Program-made: the position numbers and the translations under genes
Notes under the pieces: generated by a model
What the model saw: only the letters and a program-made list of their open reading frames with translations
Database searches by the model: none
What the model was told of the DNA's origin: nothing
Shown here: piece after piece, positions 9,587 to 17,508 of the stretch
How the letters are laid out: every line of letters starts with the position of its first letter
How positions within the stretch are numbered: the stretch's first letter is position 1
DNA from: Irineochytrium annulatum
Taxonomy: Eukaryota; Chytridiomycota; Chytridiomycetes; Chytridiales; Chytridiaceae
Direction: 5' to 3'
DNA: 24,105 nt
Assembly (NCBI GenBank): GCA_027600665.1
Contig: JADGJL010000349.1
Span: 1 to 24,105 of the forward strand

Positions 9587-10708
9587 TCACTCATCCACCT
9601 CCTCCTTCTTCTCCCGACCACAAACCCCTTGATGTCTCCTCAACCCCTCGACCCTAACAAATGTCGCCCCACACGCCGTGCACGCATACGGTTTGTGCCC
9701 TCTATGCCGCTCCCTGACATGTCGCGCGAGGTCGTGCCCGCGTATGAACGTGCGGCCGCACTCGGCGCACACGTGGTCTCGACGGTCCGAGTGCGAGAGG
9801 AGGTGCGACGTGAGGTTTATCTTGCGGTGAAAGGTTTTTGGGCAGGTCGGGTGTGGGCAGGGATAGGGCTCTCGGCGGGAGTTGCGAGGAAGCGAGGGCG
9901 AGAGAGATGGGGTTTCAGGGTTGGTAGGGATCGGGGACACGGAGGAAGATGACGACTGCGAGCTGATGCTAGGGGATGTGGTGACGGCATCGAATGAATG
10001 CTGTAATGATGCCGAGGGCGTGATGGGTGGCTGGGAGTTAGACGGCGACGGATTGGAGCTCGATGTTGTTCTTGGGACTTGTGACCATGTCGAGGGGGAT
10101 ACACGACGCGAGATATCCTGGAAGTTACGCACCATGGCCACAGAAGCTCGCGCCGGAATGCTGAGGATTGACGTAGACATTGTCCCGTTCGTTGTAGGCG
10201 CCAAGAGGGGGTCCGGGACGTGGTCAAGGGCGCCAGCGGTCGTGGAGGCAACGCCGTGGTTGAAGGTATGGCCCATCGTCGAGGGTGTCGGTTGGGGACT
10301 GCCCTGGCCGTGCGCGAGACCCGCGATCGGTCTCCATGAGGGCAGCCCATGCCATTCGGTCGGAGTGTGAAAATTGAAGCCAGTCTGCGCCACACCCAAG
10401 GTCAGTGATCCCGCCGCCGGCGTTGTGACGCCAGCCTGGCCTCCTGTGGCGTATTCACTGATGTCTGCCAGAAGCCCATCGAAGCTCCGCCGGTCATCGG
10501 CGCGCAGCCCGTCAACGACCACCGACCCGATGCTTCGTCCTCGCGCCGGGCCAAGGTAGGTTTGAGCCTGTAGCGTTGCGTCCTCGTCGTCTAGTCGGCG
10601 CAAGTGTAATAGCAAGCTCTTGCGTTGGTGCGAGCGGAGCGTGGCCAGCAGGACGTCGGTAGCTGTCAGGTTGCTGGTAGAGCCGTCGTCCGGCGGAGTG
10701 GAGCCCAT
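9587..10708 (-). CDS. Crz1-like C2H2 zinc-finger transcription factor
   Basis: Single-exon frame of 373 residues. Three zinc fingers occupy residues 284-306, 314-335 and 343-363 (about 9620-9859). Finger 1 is C-x4-C-x12-H-x3-H, finger 2 is C-x2-C-x12-H-x4-H, and finger 3 is C-x2-C-x12-H-x3-C. The helices FHRKINLTSHLLSH, FIRGHDLARHVRERH and FVRVEGLRRHQ follow the order and spacing of the fungal Crz1/Prz1 family (N-L-x-S-H then H-D-x-x-R-H), whose members act in the nucleus downstream of calcineurin. The first 280 residues are Ser/Thr/Pro-rich; I see no unambiguous PxIxIT docking motif, so calcineurin control is only a family-based guess. Its N-terminal block is shared with the finger-less protein at 1998-3023. 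It faces the M28 gene tail to tail. Confidence 0.85.
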   Translation of the reverse strand: MGSTPPDDGSTSNLTATDVLLATLRSHQRKSLLLHLRRLDDEDATLQAQTYLGPARGRSIGSVVVDGLRADDRRSFDGLLADISEYATGGQAGVTTPAAGSLTLGVAQTGFNFHTPTEWHGLPSWRPIAGLAHGQGSPQPTPSTMGHTFNHGVASTTAGALDHVPDPLLAPTTNGTMSTSILSIPARASVAMVRNFQDISRRVSPSTWSQVPRTTSSSNPSPSNSQPPITPSASLQHSFDAVTTSPSISSQSSSSSVSPIPTNPETPSLSPSLPRNSRREPYPCPHPTCPKTFHRKINLTSHLLSHSDRRDHVCAECGRTFIRGHDLARHVRERHRGHKPYACTACGATFVRVEGLRRHQGVCGREKKEEVDE

Positions 10709-11093
10709 GCCTCAGCGGTTGCCATTACGCTGGATTAGGAGTTTATCAATGCCGATCGGGGCTAGATGCAGGCGCCATGGTAACGACTTCGCTTCGTGGA
10801 GAACGATGGATTTCGTCGTCCACGCATGGGTTGGCAAAACATTGACTACTCTGCGACATCCGCTTAAATCCAAATTCAGCCCATGAAGCTCTGCTGCCTT
10901 ACTTTTCCCTTTTTCGTTGTACCGAATGACGATGGCAAGAAGGTTAGCTGGTAAACGAAGTCTGATGCTCCAGAGAGCACCAAGTACAGCATATTCGTTC
11001 AATAAGAAAGGTATTGTCTACAAGAAAAGCAGCAACCTCTCCCAGGTTCAACTTGTTCTGTCTATATTCGCACGGTCTTCCTATGATTGCCCC
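10709..11093. promoter_or_regulatory. Promoter region of the C2H2 factor
   Basis: The 385 bases upstream of the C2H2 start contain only short frames with no recognisable domain. They end where the pseudogene tail at 11094 becomes recognisable. I checked the plus strand for the transmembrane or cysteine-rich part of that pseudogene here and did not find it. Confidence 0.35.
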
Positions 11094-11274
11094 GATGGCG
11101 ACCGCAACAGTACGCGCCGGCAGCCAACGCGCCGGAAGCTAATGGTTACGGCACACCTTATTCAAGGTGAGCGGGCCGCCGCCTTCAAGCAGGATGGTTG
11201 ATCCCGTGCCGCCTTCGTCGGGGCCAGAGCTCCAAAGACAGAACGGCGTTTATTATGGGCAGGCCAACGTGTAA
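11094..11274 (+). pseudogene. Broken copy of the C-terminal tail of the six-cysteine membrane protein
   Basis: On the plus strand, a frame reading PQQYAPAANAPEANGYGTPY matches PQQPYAQGQPLYAPPASDFG...TY in the tail of the protein encoded at 3207-4064. About 35 codons in, the match moves to another frame: PPPSSRMVDPVPPSS, then GVYYGQANV and a stop (TAA 11272-11274), against PTPPSSMM...QVPAG then GVFYGQTNPYGHA. At DNA level, AGGTGAGCGGGCCG here aligns with GGGAGCAGCGAGCCG there, one base shorter, which explains the frame change. The position of the stop is conserved within a few codons. No ectodomain or transmembrane part could be found upstream, so this is a 5'-truncated, frameshifted paralogue. 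Chance similarity of low-complexity sequence is the main alternative, but the ordered match up to the shared stop argues against it. Confidence 0.6.
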
Positions 11275-11604
11275 GGGAACACGTAGGATGGAAATGTTCA
11301 GGCGTTTATCATCGACAAGATATCGTTCTGATTTAGACTAGAGTAGTACATATTTCCGTTAGATGTTCTTAAAGCTCTTCTAGCGTATATTTTGTGTTGC
11401 GATATCAACTTGACGAAGGATTCGAAGCGTAGATACATAAATGGGATGAACATGGAAGGTAACGATCTCGATAATTGGAGGGAGAACATAAGGGAGTCAA
11501 CGGGCAACTTCAGGGACAGATGGACTTCACAGTCGCGAGTCCCCTGCGTTGTCCAAGCCAATTTACTGTCATATCAGGCCCCCATCTGCATCAAACGACT
11601 TATT

Positions 11605-11850
11605 TTAGCAATCTCCCTCTCTCCGGTCCGGAATCAACAGCAAACAACCAACCGTCATCCCGCACTTGGTGCACTGCACCACGTCCTGTCCCGGCGGGCA
11701 GAAGCAGAAGTTGAACGGGAAGCAGAACAGGCAGAGCGCCATGTCCTTCATAGACCACGAGCCCGTCGGGACGAAGTCGTGTTGGCACGCCGCGGACTGG
11801 ATGATGACAGTCTGGGGCTGCGCGAGCTCTTGCATTTGCTGCTGCTGCAT
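11605..11850 (-). CDS. Small LITAF/BRI3-like cysteine-rich membrane-associated protein
   Basis: A single-exon frame gives 81 residues. It begins with a Gln-rich head and has a split zinc-ligand arrangement around a short hydrophobic segment: C22-x-H24 on one side, then MALCLFCFPFNFCFCPPG, then C60-x2-C63-G (CTKCG). This CxH...hydrophobic hairpin...CxxCG plan is that of LITAF and brain-protein-I3 (BRI3) domains, which sit on the cytosolic face of endosome or lysosome membranes with both ends in the cytosol. The family often has CxxC on both sides; here the first half is a CxH. A TATA-like CATAAAAAGG lies about 85 bases upstream of the ATG. A GT inside the last codons could be a splice donor, so the C-terminus may differ. 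Family assignment is moderate. Confidence 0.6.
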   Translation of the reverse strand: MQQQQMQELAQPQTVIIQSAACQHDFVPTGSWSMKDMALCLFCFPFNFCFCPPGQDVVQCTKCGMTVGCLLLIPDRREGDC

Positions 11851-11930
11851 GGTTCAGGGAAGGGTGGATCGGGGGCGAGAGGTGAGCTTGGATGTAGGTC
11901 GGAGATGGGCCTTCGACGACGCGAAGAACG

Positions 11931-11940
11931 CCTTTTTATG
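11931..11940 (-). promoter_or_regulatory. TATA-like box of the LITAF-like gene
   Basis: On the minus strand CATAAAAAGG lies 81-90 bases upstream of the LITAF-like ATG, a normal distance for a fungal TATA element with a short 5' UTR. It is the clearest TATA-like sequence between the two divergent starts. Confidence 0.45.
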
Positions 11941-11982
11941 CCATGTCTGGAGGTCGGGCGCGGACGAGGCGGCTAGGCCGGC

Positions 11983-12030
11983 TGACGTCGTGGGTGGTTT
12001 GGTGGACTGGCACAAGGCCCCGGGTGGTTT
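11983..12030. promoter_or_regulatory. CRE-like site and paired GGGTGGTTT repeats
   Basis: TGACGTC at 11983-11989 is a CRE/ATF-like core. GGGTGGTTT occurs at 11992-12000 and again at 12022-12030, on the same strand, 30 bases (about three helical turns) apart. All lie 130-180 bases upstream of the LITAF-like gene. Spacing and repetition suggest regulatory sites, but no factor is assigned. Confidence 0.3.
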
Positions 12031-12526
12031 AACTGTTCCAGGACGCCGGAACGGGCAGGTTGCTGACCTTCAGGCCACCAAGGGCAATTAGTCCCATCTC
12101 CTCGTAAGGTCGTGGTGGATGTCGTATTGGAAAGAGTCTTTTGGCATTCGTTATTATGACTTCGACGATGGCACCGAGCCTGGCTTGGATCTAGGACGAC
12201 ATCGGCATCATCATGCTGTGAGGGAAGTCTTCGTGGCCCCGGAGCGGCTCACGGGGAAGGGCCGAGGCGGCAGGCATTATGAGGTCCGGCCGTTGCGCCT
12301 TAGTGATGTTGATGTCTGCCGCGTCGGCCGTACCCCCGCTTTAGTGATTTCGATTTTCTTCGACCCATACAATATAATATGTGCATTATCGTTAATCTGT
12401 AGCTCACTGTCCCTTCTACATCAAACCTTGCTAGGGTTGCCACTCGCCCGCTCAGTACACAGTGGTCCGTAACACGGAAGGCCATTCGACCCCAATGCCG
12501 CTCGGGCTGCAATCGTCACCTTCGAC

Positions 12527-13123
12527 ATGCGCTTCCCCTCCGGCTGGCGTCCATCGTCGTCCTCGTCCTCGCGGTCTCCACCGTCCACGTCTGTACACTC
12601 CCTAGCCGGGCTCCAGAATAAACCTGTTCTGACTTCTCGCAGGCCGACCGCGGTAGAGCAAGCCCCGGAACCTCCAGCATCGGCGTATATGGTCGCTGTG
12701 CCGATGCAGCCACTTGTGACAGCCCTGCCGACGTCTTCGATGTCGGCGTTTCCCTCGTCGCGGGAGAAGGTAGAAGCGTGGTCGACAGAGGACGTTGTGT
12801 ACTGGCTCTGTGATGAGCTGGAGTTCCGGCCCTCAATCGTTGGTGCATTTAGAGGTACGTTTTAACCTCCGTAATGATACTTTAGCTTCCTGCATCCTAA
12901 ACGGGTTGTTCTTCCTATTCCAGCCAAACGCGTCACTGGGGCAATGCTCGTGGACCAGACTGACGACGACCTCATCAGGCTCCGCCTCAACCCCGATGGC
13001 TCGAGGCATATGGTCCGTGTGGCACTGGCGAGGGTATTGGGTAAGGCGGAGCCGCCAATACAGTCGAGGCGGACGACCAGACGGCCCGGACTCACCACGC
13101 CGATGCGTGACGTCTCAATGTGA
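12527..13123 (+). CDS. SAM-domain protein (one intact SAM, truncated by TGA)
   Basis: Exons 12527-12854 and 12924-13123, with a 69-nt GTACGT...CAG intron, join in frame to 175 residues. After a Ser/Pro-rich head, residues 85-150 form a SAM (sterile alpha motif) domain. It starts AWSTEDVVYWLCDELEFRP, continues SIVGAFRAKRVTGAMLVDQ and ends DDLIRLRL...GSRHMVRVALARVLG, i.e. W-x4-V-x-x-W-L, then G-x-x-L, L-x-x-L and G-x-R-x-x-x. SAM domains mediate protein self-assembly or partner binding. The frame ends at TGA 13121-13123, which replaces the first tryptophan of a second SAM unit; the encoded protein therefore looks like the surviving first unit of a multi-SAM protein. A 54-nt stretch in exon 1 (about 12582-12635), flanked by GT and CAG and in frame, could also be spliced out. 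Confidence 0.65.
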
Positions 13124-13430
13124 TCCATTGCCGAAGTGGCGCATTGGTTCGGTGAGGAGCTGCGGCCGTTCATTGTTGGAGCGTTCAGAGGTAACAGCTA
13201 CTTTTTGATTTTGTCCAGCTCTGACCATCGAATTCACTCGTCGGAACTGCCGACCGCATTAACGGGGCGAGGCTCGGGCGCCTGACGGAGGCTGATCTCG
13301 TCCGGCTGGGCGTCAGGTTCCAGGGCGGGAGGCACATGTACCAGGCGGCGTTCAAGAGGCTGACGGAACGTGTCGCCCTGTTGGACGCGACGTTTGGGAT
13401 GGATCCACAGGCAGATAATGCAACCGAATG
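13124..13430 (+). pseudogene. Second SAM repeat, decayed
   Basis: Directly after the TGA at 13121-13123, the same frame reads SIAEVAHWFGEEL-RPFIVGAFR, matching STEDVVYWLCDELEFRPSIVGAFR of the first SAM. A relic intron follows at 13191-13249: the donor GTAACA is intact, but the acceptor that should read CAG reads CTG. Coding resemblance resumes at 13250 in the same phase as in copy 1: ADRINGARLGRLTEADLVRL, then the G-x-R-x-x-Y helix and RLTERVALLD. The unit is thus disabled twice, by a nonsense codon at the conserved tryptophan and by loss of the AG acceptor. Splice consensus and frame support this reading; transcript evidence would decide it. Confidence 0.75.
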
Positions 13431-13610
13431 GTCGAAGGAGGACGTGATAACTGGCTTCGCGACGAGCTACAGTTCCAGCCGGTTATCGTGGAAGCTTTCC
13501 GAGGAACTATTGTTAATCGGGCTTGCATTCCATTACACCCTTTTCTTTACAGCGACTGGTTTGAGATATGCGGTGGAACCACCGCCATATCACTCTTTTT
13601 AAAGTTCCGA
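13431..13610 (+). pseudogene. Third SAM repeat, frameshifted and truncated
   Basis: The unit starts well: EWSKEDVI at about 13423-13449 keeps the first tryptophan. It then changes frame and continues NWLRDELQFQPVIVEAFRG (about 13450-13503), a close match to YWLCDELEFRPSIVGAFR. The codon before TGG has lost one base relative to copy 1 (GTG-TAC-TGG versus GTG-AT-AAC-TGG). The intron donor expected after GAG at 13503 reads GA instead of GT, while an acceptor TTTCTTTACAG remains at 13542-13552. After it only ATGL... is recognisable and the rest of the SAM fold is gone. A T/A-rich spacer then leads to the convergent GH114 gene. Confidence 0.7.
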
Positions 13611-13809
13611 GTTGCTCCATCGCTTTACATTGCAGCCGATATTCGACAGCCCAAAAGCTTTCTTTATTGATCATTCTTTGTTCTTAGTTCATACTCCCTA
13701 ATCAAGAAGCACACTGACTTGGCTCTTAGCCAACGCTTTAGTTTTTTAACAACTCTAGCACCACAGCAAAGACAAAAAAAAAAGCCCTCCTTCAACGGAC
13801 CCTTTACAT

Positions 13810-15307
13810 TCAACGCGGCGTTCGCACACACTTGACCTTCTTCTTTGTCGTCGGCGTCGAGACGACCGGCGTCGGCTCCACAGCTGCGGCCTTGCTCGAG
13901 TTAGGGTAGTAGGTCGGTGCCGGCGGCGAGGCGACCGGTGCCTTGTCCGAGTTGGGGTAGTAGGTCGGGGCCGGCGGCGAGGCGGCCGGTGCCTTGTCCG
14001 AGACTGGGTTGTAGTCCGGGGTCGGCGGCGAGGCGACCGGTGCCTTGTTCGAGTTAGGGTAGAAGTCTGGGGCAGGGGCAGCGGGGGTAGCAGCGGGAGC
14101 GTACTGCGGTGTCGAGTCAGCAGCGGCATCAGTGTATTCCGGCGCCGGGGCGTCGGTAGGGTACGAGTCCGGCGTCGATTTGACCGGGGCCGCGTTAGAA
14201 GCAGGCGAGTCGGGGTAGTAGGTCGGGGCCGTGACAGCCGGGGCTACGGCGGAAGGCTTGTACGCTGGCGCGGGGACGGGCGCTCCGCCGTAAGTGTAGC
14301 TACCTGTGTTGACCTCTACACCACCGCCCTGCACCAAAATGCCGGTGCACTCGTGCCCACCGTTAAAGGCCGGATCCACGCTAACGCCCGCCCTGACACC
14401 GCTCTCATAAGCTTGGCAGGGCGCCCATCCGGATCCCAGATTGCAGTCCTTGATCAGGCCTTCAAAGTTGTAGCTGTTCAGCTCCGCGCACGCGGCGGGG
14501 ATCTGGGACGCGGAGATGGCGTCGCATCCGCCTTTAGAGCCCGACGACGTGTACTCGACGGCGTAGACGGGCTTGCCGGCGGCGATGTAAGGCGCGAAGA
14601 GGGCGCAGGTGCCGGTGGCGTGGCACTCCTCAATGATGGCGAAGTCGGTCAACTCGACCATCTGCTGAGGATACCTAGATATTAAGGCTTAGATCGAGCT
14701 GGACTGGGAATGTAGGACAGAGTAGAAATTCACCTCTGCATCAAATCGATTGCATTTTTATCAGCGAGCAACATGCCCATCCCTCTGACGGTCTTCGAGA
14801 TCCAAGTGACATACTCCAACGCGTCGTCGCAGGTCAGACCGAAGCCGGTGTCCGAGGTGTACGTGTCGATGTTGTCGGGCTCGATAGCGTCACAGCCGGC
14901 GTTGGCGGCGGCTTGGAACCTGGCCTGCATCAGCGACCTCACGATCGGCGAGCGCGTGTCGAGGAACTTTTCGTCCCAGCCAGGGTAGGCGTTGCCGATG
15001 ACGGAGGCGGGGAACTGGCTGAAGTCGGCTCTGACCTGTTTGTTGTAGCCAAGCGGTTAGAAACGAGCAGGGTCAGGACATTGTGCCTGTACAGGTGCTC
15101 TGCAGTTCAACATACCGAAGAATCATCCTCCAGGGACCCGACATTCACGTAACAGATGGCGGCCCTTGACCTCCCGTGCATGTCAACCGGCGAGAAGCTC
15201 GAGGACGAGTGGTCACCATCATAAACCAGGGCGGGGGCCGAGTAAATGTCGCCATCCAACTGCCACTGGAAGGAGACTCCGATCTGGGGCGTCCAGGACG
15301 TCGGCAT
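13810..15307 (-). CDS. GH114 endo-alpha-1,4-polygalactosaminidase-like glycosidase with repeat tail
   Basis: Exons 15307-15116, 15035-14734 and 14674-13810 join in frame to 452 residues; introns are 80 and 59 nt. GH114 enzymes are TIM barrels that cut alpha-1,4-linked galactosamine polymers, such as those of fungal biofilm and cell-surface galactosaminogalactan. Family blocks seen in order are WTPQIGVSFQWQLDGDIY, the ALVYDGD strand, GRSRAAICYVNVGSLEDDSS, GWDEKFLDTR, GCDAIEPDNIDTY (E116 and D118) and LLADKNAIDLM; exon 3 carries the last strands. After the barrel comes a Pro/Ala/Tyr-rich tail with four 17-residue repeats and a basic, cysteine-containing end. The first ATG in frame is at 15307, but the frame upstream reads like a Ser/Thr/Pro linker (PTPALTSSSPTYSPATMP). 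A signal-peptide exon is therefore probably missing from this model, and I could not find it. Confidence 0.82.
13876..14079 (-). repeat. Four 51-bp tandem repeats in the GH114 tail
   Basis: Four successive units of 17 codons encode variants of PPAPTYYPNSDKAPVAS. Units 3 and 4 (PPAPTYYPNSDKAPVAS and PPAPTYYPNSSKAAAVE) are nearly identical in their first ten residues; units 1 and 2 are more diverged (PDFYPNSNKAPVAS, PPTPDYNPVSDKAPAAS). The repeat probably forms an extended, O-glycosylated or wall-binding linker. Copy number is likely to vary between strains. Confidence 0.85.
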
Positions 15308-15596
15308 CGTTGCAGGAGAGTAAGTTGGGGAAGACGAGGTGAGAGCCGGTGTTGGCTGTCGCTGGCGTGCACGGGAAGTTAAAAAGGCAGGTGTTTACCT
15401 GTTGATGTGCATCCGCGGTTGGTCCGTCAACTCGAAACTCGAGATGAACTGGACCACTCAGAAAGCACAACTGCAGTGCATACAACTGACGGAACAGAAA
15501 CCTCCTCGAACACCACAGTATCAGAGTAGAGCCGCCCGATCTGCCAAGTAAACTCGGCAGTGGAAGAATTTCTTATTCTTTCGTCAAATATCTGTA

Positions 15597-17379
15597 ATGC
15601 TCACTCCAAATCTCCAACATCGCATCGCGAGCTGGGGGCTGCCCATCCCAGGGTCAACGATCTGGGGCCGTCGGCGCGATCTCTCCACCCTCTCCCTCCC
15701 CGCCATTCCCGCCTTCGCGGGATCCATCGCCCGCGCGACCAGTCGCGATGCCAAGGACCGCGCCCACCCCGCAATCATCGACGTCGCCAAGAGTAAGACT
15801 TACACGCACGGCCAGCTCCTCCGTGACGCCGTCGCTATCCGGGATGAATTCCTTACGGGAATGTAAGCTGAAGTCCCGTTTCTGCGCGCGATTCGGTTGC
15901 TAAATCAGCGACGTTGCAGCAAGCCCGAAGCCCGGGTCGCGTACCTCGCGCCCCGTTCCTACCTCGCTGCCGCGCTTCAGTGGTCAGCGTGGTCCTCTGG
16001 CGCCATCGCGGTGCCTCTGTGCAGCTCACATACGGCCAAGGAGCTCGCACATGTCGTCGGCGACAGCCAGCCGGAGGTCGCGCTGTACAGCTCGGAGTAC
16101 ACCAAGAGGATCCAGGAGGTGACAGAGGAGCTCGCCAAGGCTGGAGTAAAGAGCAGGACACGATGGGTGCTTGTTGACGAGATGAAGCCCGATGAGGAAC
16201 GGAAGGTGGTGAACGTGAAGGAGACTGCGGTGGACATGAACTCCGGTATGCTGCATAATAAGCCACCGGAGGGCTGATCATGGTTTTTTTTTTCCAGGCG
16301 CCTTCCTCTGCTACACTTCTGGCACGACTGGTCTCCCCAAAGGTGTCCTCTGGACGCACGCCAACCTCGCTCACCAAATCTCCTCCCTCCAACAGGCGTG
16401 GGCGTGGACGAAAAGCGACCGCATCGAGCTCCACCTGCCGCTGCATCACGTCCACGGCAACATCAACGTCCTGACCTGCGCCATGGCGTCCGGCGCGACG
16501 GTCGAGACGTACCGCGGGCGCTTCGACCCCGTTATGACGTGGGAGCGGTGGATTAATGCCGGGCGATACGGGGCGCTGACGCTGTCCATGGCCGTCCCGA
16601 CGTTGTATGCCAAGCTCGCCGCGGTGCACAAGGGGATGCCGAAGGAAGTGCAGGAGAAGGCGACAGCGTCGTGCAAGCAGTTTCGGCTGATGGTGTCCGG
16701 GTCGGCGTCACTGCCGGCGCCGCAGTTCACACGGTGGAAGGAAGTGTCGGGGCAAGATCTGCTGGAGCGGTATGGGATGACGGAGGTTGGGATGGCGCTG
16801 GGTAATCCGTTAAACGGCAAGCGCGTTCCCGGGTCGGTGGGGTTCCCATTCCCGGGTGTTGAGGCACGAATTGTTGGGGATGATGGGGAGGAGGTTGCTG
16901 CGGGCGAGGCGGGGGCGTTGCAGATCAAGGGGCCGGGGGTGTTCAAGTGCTACTGGGGGAAGGAGCAGGAGACGCGGAAGAACTTCACGGAGGATGGGTG
17001 GTTCGTGACGGGCGATGTGGCAAGACGGGATGATTCGGGGCGGTATTGGCTAATGGGCCGCGCGTCGGCGGACATTATCAAGACGGGCGGGCACAAGATG
17101 AGCGCTATTGTGGTCGAGAGGGAGATATTGGGATGTGACAAGGTGGTCGCGGATGTGGCGGTCGTTGGCGTGCCGGATGAGGAGTGGGGCGAGAGAGTTG
17201 GGGCTGTCGTGGTATTAGCGAAAGGGTGTGGGGAGGGATGGAAGGAGGAGGTGAGGAGCTACTTAAAGAAGCGGGTCGCGGGTTGGGAGGTGCCGACGGT
17301 TTGGAAGGTAGTGGAGGAGATGCCGAGAAACGCGATGGGTAAGGTAAATAAGAAGGAACTAGTTAAGATATTCCAGTGA
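15597..17379 (+). CDS. ACSF3-like mitochondrial acyl/malonyl-CoA synthetase
   Basis: Exons 15597-15862, 15920-16245 and 16298-17379 join to 557 residues; introns are 57 and 52 nt. The enzyme belongs to the ANL adenylating superfamily, which activates an acid with ATP and transfers it to CoA. Motifs seen are the P-loop YTSGTTGLPKG (203-213), LPLHHVHGNINVL, YGMTEVGMALGNP (from 356), DGWFVTGDVARRDDSGRYW, GRASADIIKTGGHKMSA, and the C-terminal catalytic lysine in MGKVNKKEL (K546). HHVHG and YGMTE-x-GMAL-x-NP are characteristic of the ACSF3/malonyl-CoA synthetase group, which supplies malonyl-CoA to mitochondrial fatty-acid synthesis. The first 50 residues are rich in Arg, Ser and Ala with a single acidic residue, as in a mitochondrial presequence. 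It is divergent from the GH114 gene (289 bases between ATGs) and complete. Confidence 0.9.
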
Positions 17380-17508
17380 AGCTTACTTATAAAAGAATCG
17401 ACAGTACAATAATTAAGGATTGCAGCCGTTTTTTTATATCTTCTGTATTTTTAAGTAATCGCCAACTCTTCACACAGGCCAACAAATAAGTCGAAAGAAG
17501 CAGCACCC

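Larger units (their letters stand above)
11851..12526. promoter_or_regulatory. Intergenic region between divergent LITAF-like and SAM genes
   Basis: About 675 bases lie between two divergent ATGs. On the LITAF side are a TATA-like box (11931-11940), a CRE-like TGACGTC (11983-11989) and two copies of GGGTGGTTT 30 bases apart. On the SAM side an AT-rich ACAATATAATATG (about 12369-12381) lies about 150 bases before the ATG at 12527. A plus-strand frame at 12119-12472 has no convincing domain and I do not call it a gene. Confidence 0.4.

Noticed and set aside
12119..12472. Plus-strand frame with a possible SAM-like last helix
   Set aside because: The resemblance (a G-R-H run and following hydrophobics) is too weak and lacks the tryptophan-containing first half; it overlaps the likely SAM promoter.
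13121..13123. TGA decoded as tryptophan (alternative genetic code)
   Set aside because: Several intact genes here end in TGA at the expected family length, and the affected SAM copies carry other lesions as well.
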